A stretch of DNA of 50,389 nucleotides from Pelargonium nanum (Eukaryota > Streptophyta > Magnoliopsida > Geraniales > Geraniaceae): contig JAYMTF010000138.1 of the NCBI GenBank assembly GCA_036897485.1, positions 1 through 50,389 on the forward strand. Reading direction: 5' to 3'. This document shows, piece after piece, positions 1 to 10,800 of this stretch. The notes below the pieces were generated by a model, which saw only the letters and a program-made list of their open reading frames with translations, made no database searches and was not told where the DNA came from. Position 1 is the first letter of the stretch; the number at the start of each line of letters is the position of its first letter. Both the position numbers and the translations under genes were made by a program.

Positions 1-106
1 CCCGGCTCGAATGAGGATTAGTCTGAGTGTGGTAGAACGGCTTGAAGGTGCCAACTGCGAGTTAGCGGGCCCGTTCAAGAACCTCGTGGTTTAGACCAAA
101 AAAGAA
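1..106 (+). repeat. 3' part of a SINE-like repeat, cut by window edge
   Basis: This segment aligns along its whole length with the 3' half of the repeat at 31604-31796. Both share the blocks gattagtct, tggta(g/a)aacggctt, accaactgc and a purine tail. The other copy is flanked by a perfect target-site duplication, so this is probably a second member of that family whose 5' part lies outside the window. The copies differ mostly by G-to-A changes, as expected from decay of methylated cytosines. Confidence 0.55.
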
Positions 107-983
107 AGTGGTTTGTTCTTTTAAAGCCAACACTTCAAAGATTTTTTTCTTCTTCTTGAAATTCATTCTAATAATGTGAAAGATGTGTATTGAATAGTCT
201 TCAATAGTATGCTTCAAAAAAAAAAAATAGTCTTCAATAGTATGTTGAGGTACACACAATTAGGTTCGAATCAAGATCATATTAAATTAGTTTTTACTAA
301 AATACTCAAACTTACTTTAGTCCTAATTCAAATTAAACTGGAGAATAAAGAATTTAAGCTTAATTTTCTTAACATAGATATAGATAGTTTTGCTAACTCA
401 TGAGCGGTGAGCCCCTTAATTAGGAGAACAATTAACAAAAGAAAAACCAACGCTACAAACAAAAAAAAGACTAAACGGTAAACAATCTTCCACCAAAATA
501 GCTACCATACTCAAAATCGACCCACCATGTTTGATTGCATTGATAACTAATTCCAAAACAACACGATCTCATTATCGATCCACAGCTCAAATCAAAATCG
601 CCCAAGCTTGATTACCAGCCCCCTCAAAAATTACCTAACTAATCCCGGTCCATCCACTTGACCTTTAAAACTTAAAAACGTAGGAAAATAGTATTAAAAT
701 TTGAGACAAACATGTATAGAATTATAAATATATATCCATAAATTTGAGCCTTAAAAATTCAAAAATAAATAAATTTAAGAATTAACATTATTCATCAAAA
801 TGTCTCATAAGTTCTTAGTGAATATTAGTGTACATAAATATTTTCCCACTAACCAAACACCACCATAAGAATACAAATCACAAATCTTATACTATGCTTC
901 TTCTAAATTCATCGTCATCATCATCTAGATTTCGTACCGAATGGATTCGCAATCGATTCGCTATCGAATCGAATTGAATTCCA
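107..983. other. AT-rich intergenic DNA with the 3' flank of the carrier gene
   Basis: No gene is supported here. Short reading frames at 62-259 and 209-403 are AT-rich and resemble nothing known. The last 100 bases or so (a TCATCATCATC run and repeated ATCGAATCG-like words at about 910-975) are probably the 3' untranslated region of the minus-strand carrier gene. Confidence 0.5.
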
Positions 984-1934
984 TCAAAAATCTTTGAGCA
1001 CCTTTCGAACCTGCTCGAGTGTCACAAACAGCACGACCGTGAACGGTCCTTGTCTCGAGATCGTCGGAATAAACCCTTTGTACAGCGAAAACGGCCCCTC
1101 CGCCTTCACCGTCTTCACGGCGCAGTCGATCGCTCCGGCGTACGGCGGCGCGTGTCCCGGCTCCACCTTCATGTTCATCACGCGCGTCTTGATCACGTCC
1201 ACCGGGTTTGTCACCACCGACGCCACGAACCCGGCGGCGAAGCTGGCCGTCACGTGGGTCCCGAGCCCATCCTTCAACAGCCCTTTTTCCAGAATCGTCT
1301 CCTTGAACTGATCATACGACGCCAGCTGCGACGCCGTCACAAGCATCGCACGGTTCACCGTCAGCGACGCGCCGCGCCAGAGACTCGTCACGCCCTCCTG
1401 CCTCGCCATGCGCGTGAGCGCGTCGACCACACTCGTGTAGTTCCGGCGCTGCGCCGCCGGGAGCCTGCCGTCGGCCTGCATCCGGACCATCGCCACGTCG
1501 GCGGGGTTCCCGACGGCGGCGCCGATGGCTCCGGCGATGAGCCCGGCGCCGATTTTCCGGCCCAGCGGCATGGTGCCGGAGCTCGGGTCGGTCCATTTTG
1601 TCTTCAGAACATCGTAGAGACCCATCCGGGTGGTGGAATAGAGAGTTTGCCGGAGGACGGTGGCGGAGACGCCGGAGAACAGAGCGGCGACGCCTTCTTG
1701 TTGGACGAGGCGGACACCGACGGCGACGGGGCCGACGCGGGGAGGGGGTGGGGTGACGTGGAAGGTGGTTCCGGGATTGACGGCGGGATTTGCGAGGGCT
1801 GGCCGGAGATTGGGGACCGCCGGCGAAGCCTCGCCTTGAAGCTGCATTCGGACCTTGATGAGGTCGAGAGGGTGGGTGGAGCAGCCGGCGACGATGGAAG
1901 CTATGCCTCCTTCAACAAATCCCTTGACACCCAT
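984..1934 (-). CDS. DIC1: Mitochondrial dicarboxylate carrier (DIC/UCP5-like)
   Basis: Intronless gene for a 316-residue inner-membrane carrier that exchanges dicarboxylates such as malate and oxaloacetate for phosphate or sulfate. The protein has the three tandem carrier repeats of about 100 residues. Each opens with the signature P-x-(D/E)-x-x-(K/R): HPLDLIKVRMQ near residue 22, NPADVAMVRMQ in the middle and NPVDVIKTRV near residue 240. The N-terminus (MGVKGFVEGGIASIVAGCSTHP) and the C-terminal VLFVTLEQVRKVLKDF match the plant DIC1-3 family (also called UCP4-6), normally about 313-337 residues and often intronless. A proline-rich loop near residues 40-66 is typical and variable. The coding region is markedly GC-rich compared with its surroundings. 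DIC1, DIC2 and DIC3 cannot be told apart here. Confidence 0.95.
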   Translation of the reverse strand: MGVKGFVEGGIASIVAGCSTHPLDLIKVRMQLQGEASPAVPNLRPALANPAVNPGTTFHVTPPPPRVGPVAVGVRLVQQEGVAALFSGVSATVLRQTLYSTTRMGLYDVLKTKWTDPSSGTMPLGRKIGAGLIAGAIGAAVGNPADVAMVRMQADGRLPAAQRRNYTSVVDALTRMARQEGVTSLWRGASLTVNRAMLVTASQLASYDQFKETILEKGLLKDGLGTHVTASFAAGFVASVVTNPVDVIKTRVMNMKVEPGHAPPYAGAIDCAVKTVKAEGPFSLYKGFIPTISRQGPFTVVLFVTLEQVRKVLKDF

Positions 1935-1956
1935 ATTGGTTTTTTGTTTGTTATAT

Positions 1957-2005
1957 TTTCTCGAGAAACAAACGGAAAATATTTGAGATTTTTTTCTCGA
2001 GAAAA
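1957..2005 (-). promoter_or_regulatory. Two palindromes in the carrier 5' leader
   Basis: The perfect palindrome TTTCTCGAGAAA occurs at 1957-1968 and, extended to 14 bases, at 1992-2005. Both lie between the probable TATA box and the carrier start codon. Each could form a short hairpin in the leader RNA or bind a dimeric factor. No known element was recognised with certainty. Confidence 0.4.
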
Positions 2006-2053
2006 GGTAATAAGGAATGGTGGTTGGAGAGGAAAAAGAGGGAATGAAGGGAA

Positions 2054-2059
2054 TATATA
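2054..2059 (-). promoter_or_regulatory. Probable TATA box of the carrier gene
   Basis: The minus strand reads CTATATATTCC here, 120 bases upstream of the carrier ATG. It is the only clear TATA-like motif at a suitable distance and implies a leader of roughly 90 bases. Confidence 0.5.
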
Positions 2060-2060
2060 G

Positions 2061-3584
2061 GAAGAGGAAGGTGGGAAAGAGGAAAGAAAGTGAGAAGCTA
2101 AAGAGTTGATCTAAGGAGTTGTTTGGCTGTTTATTTTAATATTTATTATAGCGCGTTGGTGGGCCCAGTTGTTGTCTGAATCTCAAAGAGAATGATGCTT
2201 CGCTGGTGGTGCCCCAGTGGCCACCCAACTTTCTTGGACTGTTTTCTTTATTTATTTTCTTCCTCCATTGGTTAAATTTTTTTCACATAAATAGTTTTAG
2301 AGGTGATAGTTTGGGTTTTGAACTGGGTTTATTGTGTTTGGGTTAAAATGCATTATTTCATTATGGAAGATACTTATAATTGTTCGGGTTGCGGATTCTA
2401 CAGATAAAATAGTGAATCTTGAGAGACTTATATGACCCAAAACGCATTTTTTATAGATATATTCGATTTGATTTGACCCAAAAAATTAATTCGGTTCATT
2501 TTATGCAATTCAAATTGGTAGAGATGTAATTCAAATTTGGGTGCTTTGAATTGCATCTCAAGATAATTTTATGTGTTTTGTTGTGTAATAACTCATGACC
2601 ATTAAAACATTCAAATATAACAAACATGACATGCAAGGAAAAAAAATGTAATACAAATACATGAATGAAATCATTAATTTGGTGAACCTTGACTAATAGT
2701 TTCTTTGTTACTTTATAATCAAATCATTAATTTGTGTAATCAAATCCATATCGAGCAGTGACTCGTTTCTCAAAAAAATTCTTTAGTGGAGGTCATGAAA
2801 ATTTCCATGTTTAGTCTAGATTATGTTTCTGCTGATTTGCTAGCTTTTAATTATGGTATTTTGTTTAAGGTAATTGTAATACCTATTTCCTGTTAATAAA
2901 AGTAGCAAGTTCAAGGTCAAAAAAAATAGTTTTTTTGTTACTTTATAATCTTTTTTTATATCCTTAATCATTAATTGACAAAAAACTCAACTTAAGATGT
3001 AATAAGTCGGCCCATAAAAAATCTAATGACTTCAAATTATATTGGCCATGTCAATATTTAAAATGGAATAATCTATTTTATTAGTATGAATTTCGAATCA
3101 TCTAAGTTCATTTGTCAAACTATAAAAAAGAATGATTTGAAAATTGTAGGCTTAATTGAATATACACATTAGGAAGTAACCCAAATATGTAAATATGGAG
3201 TTTTCAAACAAGTGAGACAATTAAATTAGAATATGGGTATTGAGAATTGTGGAGAACCGTCCGTTGACTGGTACCAAAGTGCTAAATTTGACTTTTGACG
3301 CCAACTCCAAATTTGACCCATTTCAATTTGTGCCTTCCAAATCCAATTGTCTTTAATGCCCTCTCCAAGTTTAAAGGGATGGTTGATTTATTAATTAATT
3401 AATTAATTAATTATTATTCTCACACAGCATATAATGGATGAACCTCAAAAGAAGACCAGACTGAGCTGACCCACCAAAACCGGTTGAATTAAATGGTCAA
3501 AAGAGGTGAGATTTGGGGGAGTAGCTGACTAGACCGTCCTCGTTTTGGAGGTGGGGTCCACCTCCATTAAATATATAAAAACGA
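2061..3584. other. AT-rich intergenic DNA, no gene seen
   Basis: There are no supported coding exons. A short degenerate direct repeat (tttgttactttataatc) occurs near 2703 and 2935. An ATTA-type microsatellite lies at about 3388-3413. The region holds the upstream DNA of the carrier and the 3' flank of the tRNA gene. Confidence 0.5.
3577..3581 (-). terminator. Pol III terminator of tRNA-Ser
   Basis: A run of five T on the minus strand starts four bases after the last tRNA base. This is the standard RNA polymerase III stop signal. Confidence 0.8.
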
Positions 3585-3666
3585 CGTCGCCTGAGAGATT
3601 CGAACTCTCGCGGGGAAACCCCATGTACTTAGCAGGCACACGCCTTAACCACTCGGCCAAAGCGAC
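3585..3666 (-). tRNA. trnS-GCU: tRNA-Ser (anticodon GCU)
   Basis: The 82-base gene has the long variable arm of a class II tRNA. The acceptor stem GTCGCTT pairs with AGGCGAC, followed by discriminator G. The D-arm box TGGCCGAGTGG and T-arm box GTTCGAATC are the internal A and B promoter boxes. The anticodon GCT lies at 3631-3633 on the complementary strand and reads serine AGY codons. There is no intron and no encoded CCA, as expected for a nuclear gene. Its 5' flank contains CAA motifs, usual for plant tRNA genes, and a T5 terminator follows. It appears functional. Confidence 0.96.
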
Positions 3667-3754
3667 TATCTGTTTGGTGTTGTGATAATAATATTTTTAA
3701 TCCTCTCTCTCTCTCTCTCACACACATGTATATGAAGCATTTTTAACCCACGTA

Positions 3755-3870
3755 TTTTTTTTAATAAGCGACGGAACTCTTAAACCCATAAATCCCACTC
3801 CATACCGTCGGCAAGGAGGCTCGAACCTGAGACCTCTAAGAAAATCCATAGCGCATCAACCGCTTGGCCC
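3755..3870 (-). mobile_element. tRNA-derived SINE, family A, copy 1
   Basis: On the minus strand the element begins with a tRNA-like head (TGGGCCAAGCGGTTGATGCG as A-box region, GGTTCGAGCC as B box). It continues through a shared body (CTTGCCGACGGTATGG) and ends in poly-A. It is flanked by direct repeats aacccacgta (3745-3754) and aacccacata (3871-3880), which look like a target-site duplication. It aligns closely with the copy at 28566-28694. Confidence 0.85.
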
Positions 3871-3880
3871 AACCCACATA

Positions 3881-4864
3881 TTTAAAGTCTTAGTTCTCAA
3901 ACTTGCGTGGTCAACATCGGAAATGAGTTAAGATGGATGATATTTGATAAATCGGTGAAAATGACCTCGATTAATTTCCAATCTCATGGATAATATTTGG
4001 TGATGCGTGCCGCATGTCTGAACGAGTTTAGGCAAAAAAAAATGTGTGTGTTTTTATGGAACTAATTTTCGCTAGTTCTAATGTATACCGACTATCAGTT
4101 GGAAAAGGTACATATGATAAAATATTGTAAAATAAGAATGTATTAGTTTTGTGGCTTGGCGGATTTTAGGCCCGAGTCCCGTATTGTTAGGTATGCCTAA
4201 AGAGTTGCTGGAATAAGATGTTGAATATTGATGCAGAAATGGTCGATTTGATCTATCGATATGATCGACCATTTTTGCTCTGTTTTGTCGTTGTACTTTA
4301 AAATTGTTGGTTGAAACTTATTTTTGAATCCACTTCTTAACAATTTAAGCCCGTTATGTTAGCAAATTTATATGAAATCCAAACCTGTGGGATAACTAAC
4401 TTAAAAACATCTCTATTTTTTTAACACTTCATTTGATTAATTGTTGTGCCCTCTCTTGAGGAGGATCCTGACTCCACCATTGGTAGCACACAATCAACCA
4501 TCAATCTTACCAATGCAATACACAAGCATTCACAACTCTACTCATTGAGAGTTAAAGAATGAACTACTATAGTATCGAAAAATGTGAAATTTGTGATTTT
4601 GATTCTTAGATTTGAGTGTCAAAATTGCCCACAAAATTTGCCATACAATTTCATGTCCTGTTTTCATTTCCCCTAACAAATATGTATTCCAAGAAAAACA
4701 AAATCACTCTTGGTAAGTGTGATGTATTGTCACTTTTCCTAAGAGTACTCTCATCAACAACAAATAGTACAATGCAAAGAACAAAAGTATTATCAGTATG
4801 GCTTGGCATTACAAAAATTAAGGTCTGAAGTTTCAGCAACCCAACCTCTCTCTATCTTCATCAT
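3881..4864. other. Intergenic DNA and PIGG 3' untranslated region
   Basis: Nothing coding is supported. The part next to 4865 must contain the 3' untranslated region of the minus-strand PIGG gene; its polyadenylation site was not located. The small reading frames at 4078-4272 and 4616-4839 have no recognisable content. Confidence 0.5.
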
Positions 4865-7800
4865 TCATTGCTTGTAGTCTTTTCGATTCTTTCTCCGGAA
4901 AGAGAGGCCCTTGTAAGTATAGACCCCAGTAGCAGCCACAACCGAGACCCCTATGTACACACATACAGTTGTGGCACAGGCGTAGAGGTACCTGAAGGGA
5001 AGAAGCAAGCACGCATCAATGTGACGAATGCAAATATTCCTCCCTACGGCTCAGCCAGTAGAAGTCCTTTTTTACAACTACGGACAAGTCATTTCCCGAC
5101 CAGTGTCAGGGTCGGCTACACGAATCCATTAACAGAACTCTATGGGGTCTTCTACTCTTCTTTTTTTCCCCTTCCACTCCATCCAATCTAATGTTATTTC
5201 CATGTTAACTTAAGTCTACCCCAACCCCTTTTAGTTTCTCCTAACTAAATTCTCTCACCTTAACCTCTCGTGATCACTAGTCTCTATACCTGGCAATGCG
5301 GATCGCAGGCTTAAACGAGTTGGGTTAAAAACACAGAATTTTATAAGACCACTTTCTATCTGTCATAACGTGCCTTGCCACTTTATGGAACAAATCAGGA
5401 TTATAACAAGTTGTAATCTAAGAACCCGAGAGTTTTTTTGCCCGGCCTGAACTGCCAGGTCTACTAGTCTGCCAACGCTCAACATGTCCAAACCATTAAA
5501 CGACTTTCTCGCATCTTAATCTTCAATTGATGCTACTCCAACTTTTTGGAGCCCAACATTCAGTGTCACATAACATAGTTGGTCGTACTGCCAACTTGTA
5601 AGAAAACTTTCCTTTCAACTTTAGGAAGGTCAGTCTATCACAAAGAGCTTATGAGGCCCTCCTCCACTTCAACCACCCTACAGTGATCCTATTTCTAACA
5701 CTGTTTTCAATCTCTCCGCCTTTTTTATTATAGATCCAAGGTATCTAAACTGGTTACTTCTAGTAATTTCTTTATAGTAAAAGCCTTTTAAGGATCGTTT
5801 AAAGAAATAAGTAAATTCAAATCACTACGAGTTGAATGAAACTTACTTTGGAGAGAAGACGCTCCAAACAAATAAGTGGTTCCTCATTAACAGCAGTACA
5901 ATGGTGTATGCAGTCAACAGCATAGAGCTCAAGCCAAGTGGAACCAGACAAGGAAAGCCAAGCATCATCTTGAGAAGATGTCCTGAATCTGCTTTTTCGA
6001 TCATTATAGAACTCGTCGTGTCCTTCACGGAGATATGCATCACCATGCTAAGAAGAAATAACATGGGTGATGCAAAGGTGATGATGAACATTAGAACGCC
6101 GGAAAGAAATGTTGAGTGACTCGAGATGCCCTGACAATGAGTAAAATGGGATTGATGAAGTTAGATACCGTGAAACTCCATTCTAAAATGAATTTTAAGA
6201 AGTAACAGGTTGATAAATTGAGGGAAGAAGAGGATGTACTATAAAAGCTCCAGCAACATCAATTGTAGCTAGAGTGTTGGTGTTTCCAAGAGCAAAATGG
6301 CCAGCCATTCCCAAATAATATAACGCGGCAACCTAAATGAATAAATAAAATAACCAGAGCATTAGTACCTGAAATGCAGTTAGTCTTCAGGACAACACGA
6401 TAAGTTACTCACAACAGCATAGAACAAGTTTAACGAACCTATTTCCCGAGTGCAAAGAAAACTAATGAGCAACAGAGATCCTCATTCAACATTTCAGCTT
6501 TCCTAGATAGCTAAGTTTTTTATACAAGTAAACAATTTGACATATAAATACTTTTTCAGCTTCCAACATGTGGCATTTTGGGATTCCCACATCGAGGTTT
6601 TATAACGTCTATAAGCATAGAGTAAAAAGCATTTCCTGTCCACAATAGTTGATTTTATTTCTTGACACAACTTCCCAGCAGATTCGACTACATACATAGA
6701 TGACCCTCTCCAGACCCCACAATGGTGGATGCAGGAAGCCTTGCACTAGAGCTGGTAATTTGGAACCAAACCCGCAGGGAGCCGAAATCAGACCCTTATT
6801 TTTGCAAGTTCGGGTTGCTCAAAATAGACCTAATTAATTTTTAGGTTGGGTTGGGGCAAACCGCAACCTGAAATCTGAATTGTCAACTCTGCCACAGACA
6901 ACGAGTTGATGATTTTGGCACAAAATGTTGCTGACTTGTGATCTTGAGGTCACGACTCAAAGGTTCAATTGTTCACATTAGGGAAACAGTCTGTCTACAG
7001 AAGAATGAACAATGCTACATACAGAGATGACCCTCCCCAGACCACACGATGGTGGAAGCGGGAAGCCTTGTGCATTGGGCTAACCTTATTACAAAACTTC
7101 CCAGCATTAACAAATTTATTTATATCAACATAAACAAGAGAAGAATAATACTTTATCCTAAGAAGATGGCATTATAACTGACCTCAATCCATTGCTTATG
7201 GTTTGGTCCACTATAGGAAGAATAAACCATGAAGGCCAAGATTTGAACGAGAAGCAATAGCACTGGAACTGAATTGACTGGTTGCTGGAGCAACATCTGC
7301 AGAAGACACCAGCAGAATATATATGCCCAACCAATCACATACAGAGAATCTTTTAACTCCACAACTGGAGACTTATTTCGCACATCAACAGGAGCAGCAG
7401 AAGACAAGCTGGTAGAATGAGGCATAAGCCACGGTAATGATATGGCCGCTCCAATGGTGGAAATACTTAGAACTGCATAGATTGTTTGTGCCAACAAGGT
7501 AGCACCATAACTGGATGAAGCAAACATGTTTTCCTGATAACTCGTTATATGATGCAAAATCAACGATCCAGATATCAAAAAGCTAAAGCCCACCAGTAGA
7601 ACAATTTTGGCCTTCAATCTTATTATAAACAATGCAAAAAAGCTCAAACTAATCACCAGGAGTCCCGAGGCTAACTGAACGAATTTCAATTGACGACTCC
7701 CAACCTCCTCAAGCCACTTGGAGATGTCAGGAAGAAAAGTCCAGTTCACACCACCTTGATGCCAACCCCTCAAAATTCTTCCGGAAACAAGGAGCACAGA

Positions 7801-10800
7801 GATAGAACAGATTAGAAGTTCTTTTCTTTTCTTTAGGCCCTGAAACGAATTTAGAGAACTTTGTGCTCTTCCCACTTGGAGGGACTGTAGAGTTTTACGG
7901 AGTAGTAATAGATACAACGTGGTTGTCACAAAATGCCATATGTACTGTTCTTCCTCAATCATAGAACTTGACCCCATACTAATAAAAAGGATCAAAATAA
8001 CTCCCAAAACGAAAGTTTCATCTAAATGCCACCTATAAACACCATCGTTTTCCCCAAAATGCTGTTTATTTTCTTGAAGGTGAATATCTTTGCACATACG
8101 AAGAATAAGGTACAACAGTATAACACAAGAGAGGATCATTGCTGCTACTCCAGCAGCAAGTTGGTTAATAGGCTTCTGCAGAATAAAATGAACATATATA
8201 ACATATGATTAAAAGAATATAAATCAACTAGTTATCATAAGAAAACACTTGCTAAAAATAGTAAGCACCAATTAATGATTATCTTTCATGAGAAATAATT
8301 TGCAATCAACTTCAAATGATGAAAAGGAATAATCGTACATCAGTGACTTGGTGTGATAACCACTCACTAGCAGTATTCAGAAACTTGTAATAAGCTGCAG
8401 CAGTGATGTCGTAGTCTTCCCTACTACTAAACCTGCTTACAAAATATTCAAAGAGAAATGGGGAATTAGCAATGTTCATCATAGAATCTTGTTTCACGAA
8501 CATCGTAGATATTTCAAATTTTAAAAACTTACCCAGAAACTTTTTTAGACTTCCAGGAACTATGAGAAACTGCAGCATTCAAATATAAGCAGCAAAGCAC
8601 CTTCTCCGTACTACCATAGCAGTCACTAGTGCTGAACCGTTGATCATCACTAACCCCATCGCATAAGAAGTTTCCACATGATAAACCAGGTAACTGTGCT
8701 TGCAGCAATCTGAGTAACTGCCAGGAATTTACCTCCAGCGCCCTTAATTTTTGGTTATCTGTGATCATAAAAAACAAGGTAACTGCATTAAAAATCGAAA
8801 CAATTCACATTTCACAAGTTATGTAAGCACAGAGGAAAAGTGAATATTATGACAATGGCTGAGTATTTCTATCATTTTGCTTGGGTAAATAATTATGAAA
8901 CAATAAGCGTGAAACCGAAGTGTTTTTCCAGAATTACCAATAACCTTTTTTAAGAATGCTCAAAGAATCATTAGGAGCAGATAAATCTATAGGCCAAGAC
9001 CCCAATGAGTTTGCAGTCAACAAGCTCTCCAAGTAATTTCAAATGGTAAAAAAATTACTAACGGGCCATCCCCAATAATAAATTATCCATACTTGGTCTC
9101 ATACCTTCAACTGTAAAGACGTTATAACTTCCCATCTTAAGTCACCAGAACTAGAGAATACCAATATAATCTGGTCCAACTTCCACGTTGGTTAAACATT
9201 TATTAAACTCTAGTTTTACTTGTCTTGCTACACATTTATTTTTATAGCATTCACATCAAATTTTATCCACCAATCAGACCTCAAGTTGATTACCAACAGT
9301 CTAGAAACACCTTTTTCACACCATCACTCTCACAAACTGCATGGGTAGCAAAGCGGGGACATCTCGGCACATCTTCTCAAACTTTAAAGAGAGAATGAAA
9401 GCTGGAAAACTAGGGATAAAAAGAGAAATCGAAGGCATAATAATACGGCCACAGCAGGAAGCTGCAAGCCCAGCACAAGGGAAGCATACTCCAGCTACAG
9501 CCTTACTTTACTGTCATTGGCATATCAGAGCTAGGATGAACCCACATTTGAACAAATAATGAAAAAGAGTCAAGGTTACTTGAAGATCATGGCAAGCAAA
9601 TAGTGGAAGCTTTGTTTTCTCTGAGGATAAAACCATATATACATTTTCAATAAAATTATTATATTTGAAGAGTATAGAGGGGAAATGCAAGCTACATTCA
9701 TGTACAGGGTATAAACTCAAAATTCATGAACGACACACACATAGGAGAATGAACGAGACCTAACCTGTCAAAAAATCAAGCGTTTCTGGAACCAAGACAC
9801 CAATGTTGTTCTTGGGAATTGGCACACCAAACAGGAGAGATAATGTTGGTGCAATATCAACCTGGAATCGAAAAGAAAAAATATCTACTCAAAATTATTT
9901 AGTCCCTAGGAAGTTCTTAATTCTAATTTAGTTATAGTTATAGTTATTTGTTAGGATGTACCCTTAGATGTTTCAGGTTAGGCCTTGCATGAGCTCAGCG
10001 ATGAGACACACTATCAAATTTTAGGCCTGAAATATAGTCTTAAGCACTAAGAACGGTATCGAGCTATCCCCAGATGCGTATGTGTAAATATGTTCTTTAT
10101 GGTCAGAAAAAACTAATAGATTCTTAGAATTTTTAGAAGAAAATAATGTTTAATTTTTATTTCTGATAATTTAGAAATCTTTTTTCTAGTCCATAAATAT
10201 ATAAAAAGTAAAAAATATCCATACATGCACATCTACAGACATCATTTACAATTTAAATATTAGATCCATCACCATTAGTAACCAAGAAGTTTTATTTATT
10301 CTTATACTTGACGCAGATGCATTTTAAGCCAATAAGTGAAGCTTAGATAGTGTTCTTAGCACAGTTTGGGGCAACGCCAAGTAAGATATCAAATTCAATC
10401 AATCATGCTGCAAAATATCATAAAGATAATGACTTTTACCTGGTTAGCTGTGTTTTGGGTGGCTGATGCATAATCAGAAACATGATTTCTCAGGCCTATA
10501 AAAAGAGCCAAGGAGTCAGTTTCTTCATATGAAGACCCCCCATGATTACCATTGTCAGTCATTCCATGATCACTTACTACTACCTGCATTTAACAGGAAT
10601 AATGAAGAAAGGTTAGGAAGTCTAATATCATTTTACGGAGCTAAGAATTAGAGCAGCTACCTTAAAATTATGGTCCATGTATGCATAAAATGAATAACAC
10701 CAATTGGAACCAGAAGGAATTATTAGGGAATGTTAGTCAAAGCCAAATAAAAAGATTGTGCTAATTGCCTTGGGAATGATACTATTAAGGAGAGTAAAAA

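Noticed and set aside
1050..2060. 336-residue open frame on the plus strand opposite the carrier gene
   Set aside because: It is the antisense shadow of the GC-rich carrier exon. Its protein is Arg/Gly/Asp-rich low complexity with no family resemblance.
4868..5191. 107-residue plus-strand frame
   Set aside because: Antisense to the last PIGG exon and its intron; no recognisable protein.
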